Assembly: GCA_021204735.1 (NCBI GenBank)
Contig: JAJPYV010000120.1
Location: 1 to 26,793, forward strand
Source of the DNA: Prevotella sp.
Lineage (GTDB): Bacteria > Bacteroidota > Bacteroidia > Bacteroidales > Bacteroidaceae
Direction: 5' to 3'
Length of the DNA: 26,793 bases
Numbering within the stretch: position 1 is the first letter of the stretch; each line of letters opens with the position of its first letter. Positions 15,375-23,707 of this stretch are shown here, piece by piece. The notes under the pieces are model-generated. The model worked only from the letters and a program-made list of their open reading frames with translations. It was not told the origin of the DNA and ran no database searches. A program made the position numbers and the translations under genes.

Positions 15375-18300
15375 TTAGTTTTTCTTAATATACTTATATC
15401 CGTTGACTACATATATTCCTGCAGGTAATTTGTCGTAATCCTTTGCAGGACAAACGTATGCACCCATTACGGTGTAAACGTGGTCGGTCTTCAATAATTG
15501 TTTACTTGTAGGTACGCTCTCAATGAAAGTAGAGCCGTCTGAGAGGTAAGTCTCTTTTGCTACACCCTCGACAGTATTGAGGTCTTTCGTAAGACGGATG
15601 TCCTCACTTGAAGCAGCGAGTTCAAGAGTTACGGTACCGTTGCCGACCTGGAAATTATGGTCAGTCTCTGTATAGTAAGCAAGTTGCTCATAGCTTACAG
15701 GAATAGTTATTGTCTTTGTCTCACCGGCAGCAAGTTCAACACGTGAGAAGCCGACCAACTTGTGGCGCATGTTACCGTTGTCACCATAGTTGATGTTGCC
15801 GTTGAAGTTAGCATACAACTGAACGATTTCAGCACCGTCAACACTGCCAGTGTTTGTTATGTTTGCCGTAACATTTATCGTTTGTTCAGGATTAATCGTG
15901 CTTGAACTGAGGTTCATGTCAGAGTAGTCGTATGTAGTGTAGGAAATACCATAACCGAATGGATACATAGGTTTGTCAGCCTGGCACGGGTTATATTCAC
16001 CTTTGCCGTAATACATATATGTATAGCCCCATTTGTCGATGTTGTATTCCAACAAGCCTTTATTCCCTAATTTTGTATAGTTGGCTGCGGTAGTAGTCTC
16101 CGAAGGAAGCTCCTCGATGTTGTTGTACCATGTTGAGGTGAGTTTTCCAGATGGGTTGATGTCCCCAAATAGGGCATCGCTGATAGCCTGACCCTGAGCC
16201 TGACCGCCGTACCAAGCCTCCATAATAGCCGGGATATTCTCCTTCTCCCATGTGATGTCAAGTGATGAGCCGCTTACGAGCACGAGAACGATGTTCTTGT
16301 TCACCTCATACATTGCCTGCAAAACCTCCTCCTGGTTGCCAGGGAGTTTGAGGATCCAACGGTCAGCACCTTCCGTACCAGTAGCGTGGTCATCAGGTTT
16401 GCTGTAGTCAGTACCGCCGAGGAATACAACAACATCAGCCTTTTCAGCTACTGCTACAGCACGCTCTATCATAGCGTCATCAGCCACATCGTTTACTGCT
16501 GATGTCGTTGTGCAAACATAGAGAGGTCCCTGTGTCTCCACATTAGGTATCTGTGGATAGTCAGGATTTGTGAAGTGGTAATACAGATAGTTGCCTACAT
16601 ACGAATTAGAGCCTGAGAATTCCACATATAAGTCATGTACGCCACAAACTATTTCAGGGTCAATTTCTGCTGTGATAATTGTCCAAGTTGTCCATCCTCC
16701 CGTATTTACGTTATCCAGACTGAGGAAAGGCTCATTGTCCTTGTCATCAAGAATGAAACTTATTGTTCCTAAACCAGTATCTTTAGATCCACAAGACATT
16801 TCAAATTGCGTACAGCCATGCTCACCGAAGTCAACATCCTTATACAGGAAGATATCGCCAGGTGCTGTATTCTCGAGATTTCCGTTACCCTGGTCGTTTT
16901 TCGCTGCACCACGCTTTGACACTACAGCCTCATCAAACGGAACGGCAGAAATCTCGCCCGTGCGGTGAGTCTCAAGTTCAAAGTTCATTTTCGTGCTGAA
17001 TGCCTCGTAAGGGGTGGTGGTATAAGTAGGAGTACCACTGTAATCACCGAGCATTATGGCATCAGCGTAAGTACCAACGAGAGCAATTTTCTTGTCAGCA
17101 GAGAGAGGAAGAAGCGGACTGTCGCTGCCTTCAGGAGCATCGTTCTTCATAAGTGTTATACTCTGTTGTGCAGCTTTGAGAGCCAATGCCTGGTTTGCCT
17201 CACTCTCAAGAGTGTTGTTGACAGGATATACGTAGTTGTCAAACTCACCCAAAGCGAAACGGGTTGCGAGCACCCTTACTACTGCGGTATCAACGTCAGC
17301 TTCTGTCAGGTCAATGTAAGTCTGTCCGTTAGGGCATGCCGTCTCTGTTGCCTGATAATCAGGGTCTGTGGCATGAATACCAGCCCTCTGCATTACAGAT
17401 GAGCGACTGCTGTACTCACAGTTGGTGTCGCAACCAGCCTTGATAGCAAGGGAAGTTGAGCGGGCCTCCATTATCTGTTCTTTTTCAGTAGAATTTTGGT
17501 ATGGATCATGTATAGAACTGAATGATACACCATCATCGATAGTCCCAGTGGTGTAGTCTCCGAAATACAGGTGCTTTGTCGCACGGTGTATGCAACTAAG
17601 TCCGGCACAGTCGGATGTTACATAGCCACTGAAGCCCCAGTCGTGACGGAGGATATCAGTGAGCAGCATTTTGTTGCCGGCACATGGCAGACCACCATGA
17701 ACTTTATTGCTGCTATACTTGCCCATGTTGTTAGCATCTTTCTCATCATCATCATTAGAGAATGCATTGTATGCAGCCATTACGCTTTTCACGTCAGCCT
17801 GGCGCACGCACATCTCGAATGCCGGGAGATAGTACTCACGCATATTCTTCTCTGAAACGTATGATGTAGACGACTGTCTGCCCTGCTCATAGTTGTTGGC
17901 AGCGAAGTGTTTTGCACAAGCCACCAATTTATAATAAGGTGTAGTCTCGTTAATCTCACCCTGAAAACCTTTTACAAACTGTACTGCAAGAGTTCCCGTA
18001 AGGAATGGATCTTCACCGTAGTTTTCTTCCTCACGTCCCCAGCGTGGGTCACGTGCCATGTTGATTGTCGGTGCCCAATAGTTCAATCCCTTGCCTGAGT
18101 TGATGTGGTATATACGTGCCTCATCAGAGATGGCGGTTGCACACTCATATATTAGTTCTGGGTTCCATGTAGCAGACATTCCTTTTGACTCTGGAAAACT
18201 TGTGGCAGCACCTGAACGTGCTACGCCGTGCAATGCCTCATTCCAATACTGGTAAGATGGCAGAATAGTAACACCGTCACGCTTTATATCCTCACTGACG

Positions 18301-18470
18301 TTGTTTCCCAATTGGTCAACTTTCTCACGGAGAGTTAATTCCTTACAGAGCAGTTGAGCTCTCTCATAAAAACTTAATGACGTGTCAAGCCAAGGATATT
18401 TGTCCAAGTCTTGTGCCATGACAAACATTGCCATGAACGACAATGTAAATGTGATTAATATACGCTTCAT
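15375..18470 (-). CDS. Secreted GH3 beta-glycosidase with internal CBM6-like domain
   Basis: 1031-residue glycoside hydrolase of family 3, probably a beta-xylosidase or beta-glucosidase acting on oligosaccharides from plant cell wall. A signal peptide ends around MAQ (residue 20). The N-terminal barrel has YQYWNEALHGVAR (73-85), DPRWGR (141-146) and KHF (187-189), with the catalytic nucleophile Asp287 in YVTSDCAGL. The second domain begins near LALKAAQQSITLMKN. An insert at about 540-635 ends in TGGWTTWTIITAEI and has the look of a CBM6 carbohydrate-binding module. The C-terminal Fn3-like domain (about 855-960) is followed by a short tail with YTVMGAY and LPAGIYVVNG, like a type IX sorting domain. 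An AraC-family gene lies just upstream, with paired half-sites between them. Xylosidase activity is inferred from similarity. Confidence 0.9.
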   Translation of the reverse strand: MKRILITFTLSFMAMFVMAQDLDKYPWLDTSLSFYERAQLLCKELTLREKVDQLGNNVSEDIKRDGVTILPSYQYWNEALHGVARSGAATSFPESKGMSATWNPELIYECATAISDEARIYHINSGKGLNYWAPTINMARDPRWGREEENYGEDPFLTGTLAVQFVKGFQGEINETTPYYKLVACAKHFAANNYEQGRQSSTSYVSEKNMREYYLPAFEMCVRQADVKSVMAAYNAFSNDDDEKDANNMGKYSSNKVHGGLPCAGNKMLLTDILRHDWGFSGYVTSDCAGLSCIHRATKHLYFGDYTTGTIDDGVSFSSIHDPYQNSTEKEQIMEARSTSLAIKAGCDTNCEYSSRSSVMQRAGIHATDPDYQATETACPNGQTYIDLTEADVDTAVVRVLATRFALGEFDNYVYPVNNTLESEANQALALKAAQQSITLMKNDAPEGSDSPLLPLSADKKIALVGTYADAIMLGDYSGTPTYTTTPYEAFSTKMNFELETHRTGEISAVPFDEAVVSKRGAAKNDQGNGNLENTAPGDIFLYKDVDFGEHGCTQFEMSCGSKDTGLGTISFILDDKDNEPFLSLDNVNTGGWTTWTIITAEIDPEIVCGVHDLYVEFSGSNSYVGNYLYYHFTNPDYPQIPNVETQGPLYVCTTTSAVNDVADDAMIERAVAVAEKADVVVFLGGTDYSKPDDHATGTEGADRWILKLPGNQEEVLQAMYEVNKNIVLVLVSGSSLDITWEKENIPAIMEAWYGGQAQGQAISDALFGDINPSGKLTSTWYNNIEELPSETTTAANYTKLGNKGLLEYNIDKWGYTYMYYGKGEYNPCQADKPMYPFGYGISYTTYDYSDMNLSSSTINPEQTINVTANITNTGSVDGAEIVQLYANFNGNINYGDNGNMRHKLVGFSRVELAAGETKTITIPVSYEQLAYYTETDHNFQVGNGTVTLELAASSEDIRLTKDLNTVEGVAKETYLSDGSTFIESVPTSKQLLKTDHVYTVMGAYVCPAKDYDKLPAGIYVVNGYKYIKKN

Positions 18471-18514
18471 AGAGTTTGTTTTGATATGTTGTTATTAAGT
18501 ATTATTTCATTCTA

Positions 18515-18522
18515 CAAAGTTA
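18515..18522 (-). promoter_or_regulatory. -7 box of the GH3 promoter
   Basis: TAACTTTG on the minus strand. No -33 box is recognisable 19-21 bases upstream, as expected for a promoter that needs an activator. The leader would be about 38 bases. Confidence 0.55.
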
Positions 18523-18563
18523 CTGAAAAATAATAGTAATAACATATAGGTTTTTGTAAATAG

Positions 18564-18596
18564 GTAATTTGTGCTCTATTTACCGCAATTTGTGTT
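18564..18596 (-). promoter_or_regulatory. Paired half-sites upstream of GH3, candidate AraC-type operator
   Basis: Written on the + strand: GTAATTTGTGCT (18564-18575), 9 bases, GCAATTTGTGTT (18585-18596). The two half-sites are direct repeats at 21 bp and the near edge is 42 bp from the -7 box. The same arrangement occurs at the pectinesterase promoter (23585-23617). An overlapping inverted repeat GTAAATAG/CTATTTAC (18556-18583) is also present here but not there. Confidence 0.65.
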
Positions 18597-18627
18597 TTTA
18601 GCTTTCGTGTTAGTTTCCGGTTCTTTC

Positions 18628-19542
18628 TTATTTTTTATTTTGCGCAAAGCGCATTTCTCTAAACTTGCTTGGCGACATTCCTGTATGTTTTTTGAACATT
18701 CTACTGAAATAGTGGGGGTATTGAAAACCAAGTTCAAATGCTATTTCGTTTATAGTCTTATTTTCATTAGCAATCATTTCTTTTGCTACGTCAATCATTT
18801 TTGATTGAATGATTACCTGTGCAGTACTTCCCGTCTCTTTTTTTATCAAGTCACCGAAATAATTTGGAGACAGGTGCAATTTGTCGGCAAAATAATTTAC
18901 AGTCGGCAAGCCATCCCTTTGTAAAGGGAGAGAATAGAACCATTTGTCCAACAAATAGTAGAAGTTTGCTACTATATGTGTATTAGTCTTATGTCGTGTA
19001 GCGTATTGACGTTCGTAAAAGCGAACGCAGTAATCTAAAAGAATGCCAATATTTTCAGTTATAAGAGTTTGTGTATATTTGTCGATGGTGTGTGTTATTT
19101 CATATTTGATGTGTTGTAGTATTTCGAGAATAAATGTCCGTTCTTCTTCTTTCAAGATCAATGCTTCGTTTATTTCGTATTCAAAGAAACGATATTGTTT
19201 AATTTTTTTTGCTAATGGTGTTCCAATCAATATGTCTGGATGAAACGCCAATGCTCTTCCTATGGGCTTTAACTTTTCTCGTTTGTGTATTTCGAATATT
19301 TCGCCTGGAGCAACGAAATTCATTGTCCCTACACCAAAATTGTAAGTTTGGTTTCCATAAAGCATTGTTCCACCGTCAATCATTGTGAGAGATATGAAAT
19401 AGAACCCAGTACGCATACGCCAATTGTCAACAGGGTAGTCGGATTTTTCCAAATCGAATACACTGACTAACGGATGTAAAGTTTCTACTCCCTTCCATTT
19501 GTTGAAGTCGGAAATGGTGGGCATATCCAATATCTCAATCAT
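18628..19542 (-). CDS. AraC-family transcriptional regulator
   Basis: 304-residue cytoplasmic one-component regulator. Residues 1-190 form a ligand-sensing part with a cupin-like N-terminal section (FYFISLTMIDGG, GVGTMNFVAPGEIFEI). Residues 205-300 are the two helix-turn-helix DNA-binding domain: first helix pair around YFADKLHLSPNYFGDLIKK (217-235), second TINEIAFELGFQYPHYFSRM (263-282), ending with the family box HTGMSPSKFRE. It lies between the GH3 and pectinesterase genes, all in the same direction, and both enzyme promoters carry the same 21-bp-spaced direct half-sites, so it is the likely activator of both. The inducer is unknown; a pectin- or xylan-derived sugar is a guess. Confidence 0.9.
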   Translation of the reverse strand: MIEILDMPTISDFNKWKGVETLHPLVSVFDLEKSDYPVDNWRMRTGFYFISLTMIDGGTMLYGNQTYNFGVGTMNFVAPGEIFEIHKREKLKPIGRALAFHPDILIGTPLAKKIKQYRFFEYEINEALILKEEERTFILEILQHIKYEITHTIDKYTQTLITENIGILLDYCVRFYERQYATRHKTNTHIVANFYYLLDKWFYSLPLQRDGLPTVNYFADKLHLSPNYFGDLIKKETGSTAQVIIQSKMIDVAKEMIANENKTINEIAFELGFQYPHYFSRMFKKHTGMSPSKFREMRFAQNKK

Positions 19543-19560
19543 AAGCTATGTTTTCCCCTA

Positions 19561-19568
19561 CAAAGTTA
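19561..19568 (-). promoter_or_regulatory. -7 box of the AraC-family gene
   Basis: TAACTTTG on the minus strand, predicting a start near 19554 and a leader of about 12 bases. No clear -33 box, and none of the paired half-sites seen at the enzyme genes. Confidence 0.45.
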
Positions 19569-19572
19569 ACAA

Positions 19573-19660
19573 AAAATTTTCATTCTTCATTCTTCATTTT
19601 TCATTTTCCTCAAGCAATCTTGAATTCCCTCCCTATGGGGGGGGAGGTTAGGGTGGGGCT
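19573..19660. repeat. Partial dispersed repeat (copy C) with G8 tract
   Basis: TTCTTCAT and TTTTTCAT units lead into CTCAAGCAATCTTGAATT (two mismatches to copies A and B), as in the other copies. The stem-loop part is missing; instead comes CCCTCCCTAT, then eight G residues at 19637-19644 and a G-rich run to 19658. It lies between the pectinesterase terminator and the AraC promoter. Confidence 0.5.
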
Positions 19661-19668
19661 CTTATTTG

Positions 19669-19704
19669 AAAAAATCCTTTCCCACTTTGCAGCAGGAAAG
19701 GATT
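19669..19704 (-). terminator. Terminator of the pectinesterase gene
   Basis: On the minus strand AATCCTTTCC (19704-19695), 12-base loop, GGAAAGGATT (19682-19673) and then four more T residues. It lies 47 bases after the pectinesterase stop, so the AraC gene is transcribed separately. Confidence 0.82.
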
Positions 19705-19750
19705 CATAGAAACAAATCGTACTATATAAATCTACTAAGACATTGATTCG

Positions 19751-22700
19751 TTATTTGATAATCTTAGTAGCAATTTGCTTGCCATCGCTCATCGTATTAA
19801 CTTTGATTACTACACCCTTGTAAGTGCTGCTTACGCGTGCGCCTTGGAGGTTGTAATAAGAAGTGCGGAGGATATCACCGTTAGCAACATCATCAATCTC
19901 CTTGATACCTGTAGCTATTTCAGCTACAGTAGCCTCACCAAGACCACCCATTTCGTTGGCTGCACGTACTGAATATGTTGCACTTGTATCGTCAACAATG
20001 TAGCTGTTATCAATTGTGAAGTCAACTACAACATCGTCCTTGCAGATAGCCCAGCAGAGAACATAATCACTGTTGTCCCATGCAAGTTCGTTGCCAGCGA
20101 TTGTAACATTTGTAGGAGCTGATGCCTGCTCTGTTGCATCTGTAGGATCCCAGTCATCTTCGTCTCCCAAAACTGTTTCAATAGTGTACAGTTCAGCCTC
20201 CTCAGCTGTGAGGATTGGGTCGTTGTAATAACCATCACCAAACGTTGTCTTACGACCGCTAAGGTCGATAACTGTTCCCGTTGAAGTCATTGAGTTGTAC
20301 TCTGCGAAGCGTGCCGGCCAGCCACCGCTCATCTCACTCCAACCATCAGCTGAAGGAATGACATTCATCGTAGTGTTGATATAGAGAGCAATAGGAGTAC
20401 CTGAGCCCCAAGGACGACCGAGAGTATAGCCGTTAGTGCTGCCCTCATCACTGATAGTACAATCTCTGAAGATATAACCATACTTCTTTGGTTGTGAAGG
20501 AACTGCTATATAACCACCAGAAGTGCACATTACGAGGTCAACGGCATTATAGAATACATCACCCTTACCGCAGAGGAAGTCTGTACGTCCACGCAACTTA
20601 CCACCTTCGAAGTAGAATTTACCAGAACTGTTGTTTGACAGGTAAGTATCCTGATAACCATAGAGACATACGTTCATGCAGATAGTTCTGTTCGACTGGT
20701 CTTGCAGAGCTGCGCCACGACCTGATGCATCCAAGAGACCGTTCTTAATCGTGATGTCCTGGAAGTAAGTATTTGTAGCATTGCTTGATAAGTTGAATGT
20801 CTCGCAATTGTTCAAGCCTTCAATCGGGTTGGAGCCTGTATTTAAATTATCAGGTACGGTATTTACTATGGAAGTTAAATCTCTTTCCTCACCGATGATT
20901 GATAAGTTAGGAGAACTGATGTTTGTTATAGGACTTGGATAAGCTATACCGTCAGAGCCTGTTATTGTAGCAGTTTCGGAAGCTGGTATTACATAATCAC
21001 CTTGTTTAACGAAGATACGGTAACGAACTGAGTTGTCTTCACGTGCAGCAGCAGCTGTGAATGCCTCTGTTATTGTACCATCATCAGGAACGATGAAGTC
21101 GTACAGTTTCTTCGTAACAGTCGGCTTCGTCTTTGTTGTGAAGTTGATTACGATATCGTCTTCTATAGCGTTGTCAGTAAGGTCAGAAATGCTGTTGCCT
21201 GGCAATGTGAATGTGTAATCAGTTGCATATTCCAGACCCTTATAAGTGAACATCACAGTCTTACCGGAAACAGTAGGAGTAAGCTCCATATCGCCAAGGG
21301 TTGCTGTAACATCATCGCTTGTTACCTTTACTTTCTCGTCGAATGTAAGAACTATCTTACCGTTTGCAGATGCTGTTGTTGCACCTTCCTCTGGAACTGA
21401 TGATACCAATTCAGGAGCTGTACCATCGTCAACGAGTTGCTCTGTACCGGTTATATAGATTTCGGCAATTGCAATACCGTCGTTGTCAGAAGTAGTTCCA
21501 AGAATATCGGATTCCCTATCAGGATACCAACGGATAGACAATTCTGAAGCATTGTTTGCATCTTCTGGAACATCAAATTCACTGTCCGTCCAGGCTTTCG
21601 TTCCTGTAATCTCCACTGTACCGATGGTTTCCCATGTTTCCTCATCGAGAGAATATTGTACATTATATACAGTATAAGAGTTGTAGTTAAGGAGCATAGA
21701 AGAGGAAACCTTTATGTCGGTGAATGCGGCTGCATTTACCTTAGTCTGCCAATAATAGTCTCCTAATCCTGTTGTTCTCCAGTTAACAGCTGCTGGCTTG
21801 CCTTCATAGCCGCCTGCACTTTCTTCGCTCTTGTCAAGCCAACTTGTTGTTGTGCCATCATCAGTACGCAAAACGAGTGCGTCTGCATCGTTGTCTTCTG
21901 CATAGAAGTCAGCTACACGTCCGCTATTACCTGACTTGTAGAAGTCCCAACCTGCTATGAAGTCTATTGCTGAATAGTTTGCGCCAATAGTTTGGTCTTG
22001 ATCCATTGTTACTGAAGTTGAGGCCGATGTCTCACCATTGCTCCAATTTGCGAATGTCAAGATCTTGTTGGAAGATGCGGTCAAAGTAACTGTAGTTCCC
22101 TCCTCATACATATTCTTGTCGTCAATGACGGTAGCCTCTGGCTCAAGTGAAATCATATAGTCTTGAGCACCTGATTCATCCATCTCTATTGTGAGAGCGT
22201 ATGTTGGGATAGTTGTGTAGTTAGCAATGATAGTCTGGTCTTTGTCCATTGTAATAACACATGACTCGTCAGAAGATATTTCATTTCCTTCCTCGTCTGT
22301 CCAGTTAACAAACTTATATCCGAAGTTACGTGTCTGTGAAAGAGTTACTTCATCACCATCATCGAAGATAGTTCCGTTAGGTGTGTTCTTAACGGTACCT
22401 GCGTCCTCTGGTAATACGCTCAATGTAAGGGTGTATTCATCAACATCTTCCAAAGTACCCTCCAACTTACCAGTTATCACGATATTAGCCAAACCAACTT
22501 GTTTGCTGTCTCCTAAACTGTAGAGGTTTAGATGTAAACTGCAAGCTCCTGTTGAACCAGCTGCATCTGTAATATCGTATGAATAGTGAGATGTTTCAGT
22601 GTTGTTGTTACGGTTTGGAGTTTGACCTGTATCCAAAGTGGTTATATTGCCTTCAGAATCTTTCCAAGCAATATCCAGCATACCACCATCAGTACCATCA

Positions 22701-23473
22701 CGCTCTGCGTCAAATGAAACGTTTGTCGGTGTGAATGTCAGACCAGTTTTCGGAACAATTGTAAAGTCAATGCCATTTGTAGCATCGTCTGCACCAGATG
22801 CCTGAACTGTAGGTTGTATCTCAGTGTACATTATACTGTTGACCTCTTTAGCTCTAAGGATATAAATTTCGCTTCCTAATGATACATAGCTTGTCTTGAA
22901 ATAACTGCTCATGTTATCAGGGCTGTATGTTGCAGTCTGTCCCTCTGTTCCCTCGTCAAATGGCCATGTTGCTGTAACATCTGAGTTTACCGTTGCACTT
23001 GCCTCAGGAACGAACTCAACCTGAATAGCGTAAATGTAAGATCCTTGTGAGATAATTTCGGCGTAGCCTTGATTAGCATCATCCTTGCTTGCAGTATATG
23101 TAGCTACGTTATCAACAAATTCAGCCTGTACGCCACCGATAGTGCACTCAAACCAGTCAGGATAACGTGTAATTGTAATAATATCACCCTTTTCCTTTAT
23201 AGGAACCTGAATTATAGTGTTCTCATTACATTGAACGTTGTTACCGTTGTTCACAAATTTTCCGTTATTGGTGCAGTCGATATACAACTGGACACCATCC
23301 ACGTCAGAGTCAATGTAGCCTGTAGAGCCTTCATAGAAGGTTGCTGCACTTTGAATGCCTTCAGGGATGTTGTTTTGGAAATCCCATTTAGCCACAGTGT
23401 TGTCTGCCCAGGCAAGGCAGGCAACGAATGACAAGAGGAATAGTAAACATCCTTTCAAAAATAGCCTTTTCAT
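19751..23473 (-). CDS. Secreted multidomain pectinesterase (CE8)
   Basis: 1240-residue secreted enzyme that removes methyl esters from pectin. The signal peptide ends near residue 24. Three similar beta-rich modules open with AKWDF (28), ATWPF (168) and AGWDF (507), probably carbohydrate-binding or adhesion modules. Two InlB-type repeats (about 345-420 and 424-500) each end in MDxDQTIxANY. A Big_5/SbsA-type Ig domain is at about 684-780. The CE8 beta-helix (about 788-1105) has all catalytic positions: Gln924 (AALQ), Gln941-Asp942 (GYQDTYL), Asp965 (GRTDFLCG) and Arg1020 (LGRPW). The usual DFIFG motif reads DFLCG. Residues 1200-1240 (YYNLQGARV, ending ATKIIK) look like a type IX sorting domain. 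The promoter has a -7 box and the same paired half-sites as GH3. Confidence 0.92.
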   Translation of the reverse strand: MKRLFLKGCLLFLLSFVACLAWADNTVAKWDFQNNIPEGIQSAATFYEGSTGYIDSDVDGVQLYIDCTNNGKFVNNGNNVQCNENTIIQVPIKEKGDIITITRYPDWFECTIGGVQAEFVDNVATYTASKDDANQGYAEIISQGSYIYAIQVEFVPEASATVNSDVTATWPFDEGTEGQTATYSPDNMSSYFKTSYVSLGSEIYILRAKEVNSIMYTEIQPTVQASGADDATNGIDFTIVPKTGLTFTPTNVSFDAERDGTDGGMLDIAWKDSEGNITTLDTGQTPNRNNNTETSHYSYDITDAAGSTGACSLHLNLYSLGDSKQVGLANIVITGKLEGTLEDVDEYTLTLSVLPEDAGTVKNTPNGTIFDDGDEVTLSQTRNFGYKFVNWTDEEGNEISSDESCVITMDKDQTIIANYTTIPTYALTIEMDESGAQDYMISLEPEATVIDDKNMYEEGTTVTLTASSNKILTFANWSNGETSASTSVTMDQDQTIGANYSAIDFIAGWDFYKSGNSGRVADFYAEDNDADALVLRTDDGTTTSWLDKSEESAGGYEGKPAAVNWRTTGLGDYYWQTKVNAAAFTDIKVSSSMLLNYNSYTVYNVQYSLDEETWETIGTVEITGTKAWTDSEFDVPEDANNASELSIRWYPDRESDILGTTSDNDGIAIAEIYITGTEQLVDDGTAPELVSSVPEEGATTASANGKIVLTFDEKVKVTSDDVTATLGDMELTPTVSGKTVMFTYKGLEYATDYTFTLPGNSISDLTDNAIEDDIVINFTTKTKPTVTKKLYDFIVPDDGTITEAFTAAAAREDNSVRYRIFVKQGDYVIPASETATITGSDGIAYPSPITNISSPNLSIIGEERDLTSIVNTVPDNLNTGSNPIEGLNNCETFNLSSNATNTYFQDITIKNGLLDASGRGAALQDQSNRTICMNVCLYGYQDTYLSNNSSGKFYFEGGKLRGRTDFLCGKGDVFYNAVDLVMCTSGGYIAVPSQPKKYGYIFRDCTISDEGSTNGYTLGRPWGSGTPIALYINTTMNVIPSADGWSEMSGGWPARFAEYNSMTSTGTVIDLSGRKTTFGDGYYNDPILTAEEAELYTIETVLGDEDDWDPTDATEQASAPTNVTIAGNELAWDNSDYVLCWAICKDDVVVDFTIDNSYIVDDTSATYSVRAANEMGGLGEATVAEIATGIKEIDDVANGDILRTSYYNLQGARVSSTYKGVVIKVNTMSDGKQIATKIIK

Positions 23474-23524
23474 TTTGTGATTAGTTTTAATATTAATAAT
23501 TGATAAATCTGAATTTTTAGTTTA

Positions 23525-23532
23525 CAAAACTA
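23525..23532 (-). promoter_or_regulatory. -7 box of the pectinesterase promoter
   Basis: TAGTTTTG on the minus strand, leader about 45 bases. No -33 box at the normal spacing, as at the GH3 promoter. Confidence 0.5.
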
Positions 23533-23584
23533 CAAAAAAATTGAATATTTCGGTTTTACCCCTCCCATTAAAATTATATTTTCA

Positions 23585-23617
23585 GTAATTTGTGCTATGT
23601 TTTCTGCAATCTGTGCT
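23585..23617 (-). promoter_or_regulatory. Paired half-sites upstream of pectinesterase, candidate AraC-type operator
   Basis: Written on the + strand: GTAATTTGTGCT (23585-23596), 9 bases, GCAATCTGTGCT (23606-23617). The first half-site is identical over 12 bases to the one at GH3, the gap is the same, and the second differs by one base in its first ten. The near edge is 53 bp from the -7 box, 11 bp more than at GH3. Confidence 0.65.
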
Positions 23618-23707
23618 AAGAGAGATGCACCTATCATCGCAAGTTAAGAGTGAAGATTTCGGTATGGAGCAAATTGTGGTAATCCAATGGAAAAATAAAA
23701 ATGCATC

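Noticed and set aside
16965-17402. Plus-strand open frame of 145 codons inside the GH3 gene
   Set aside because: Antisense to a complete, motif-bearing GH3 sequence; no promoter or recognisable protein.
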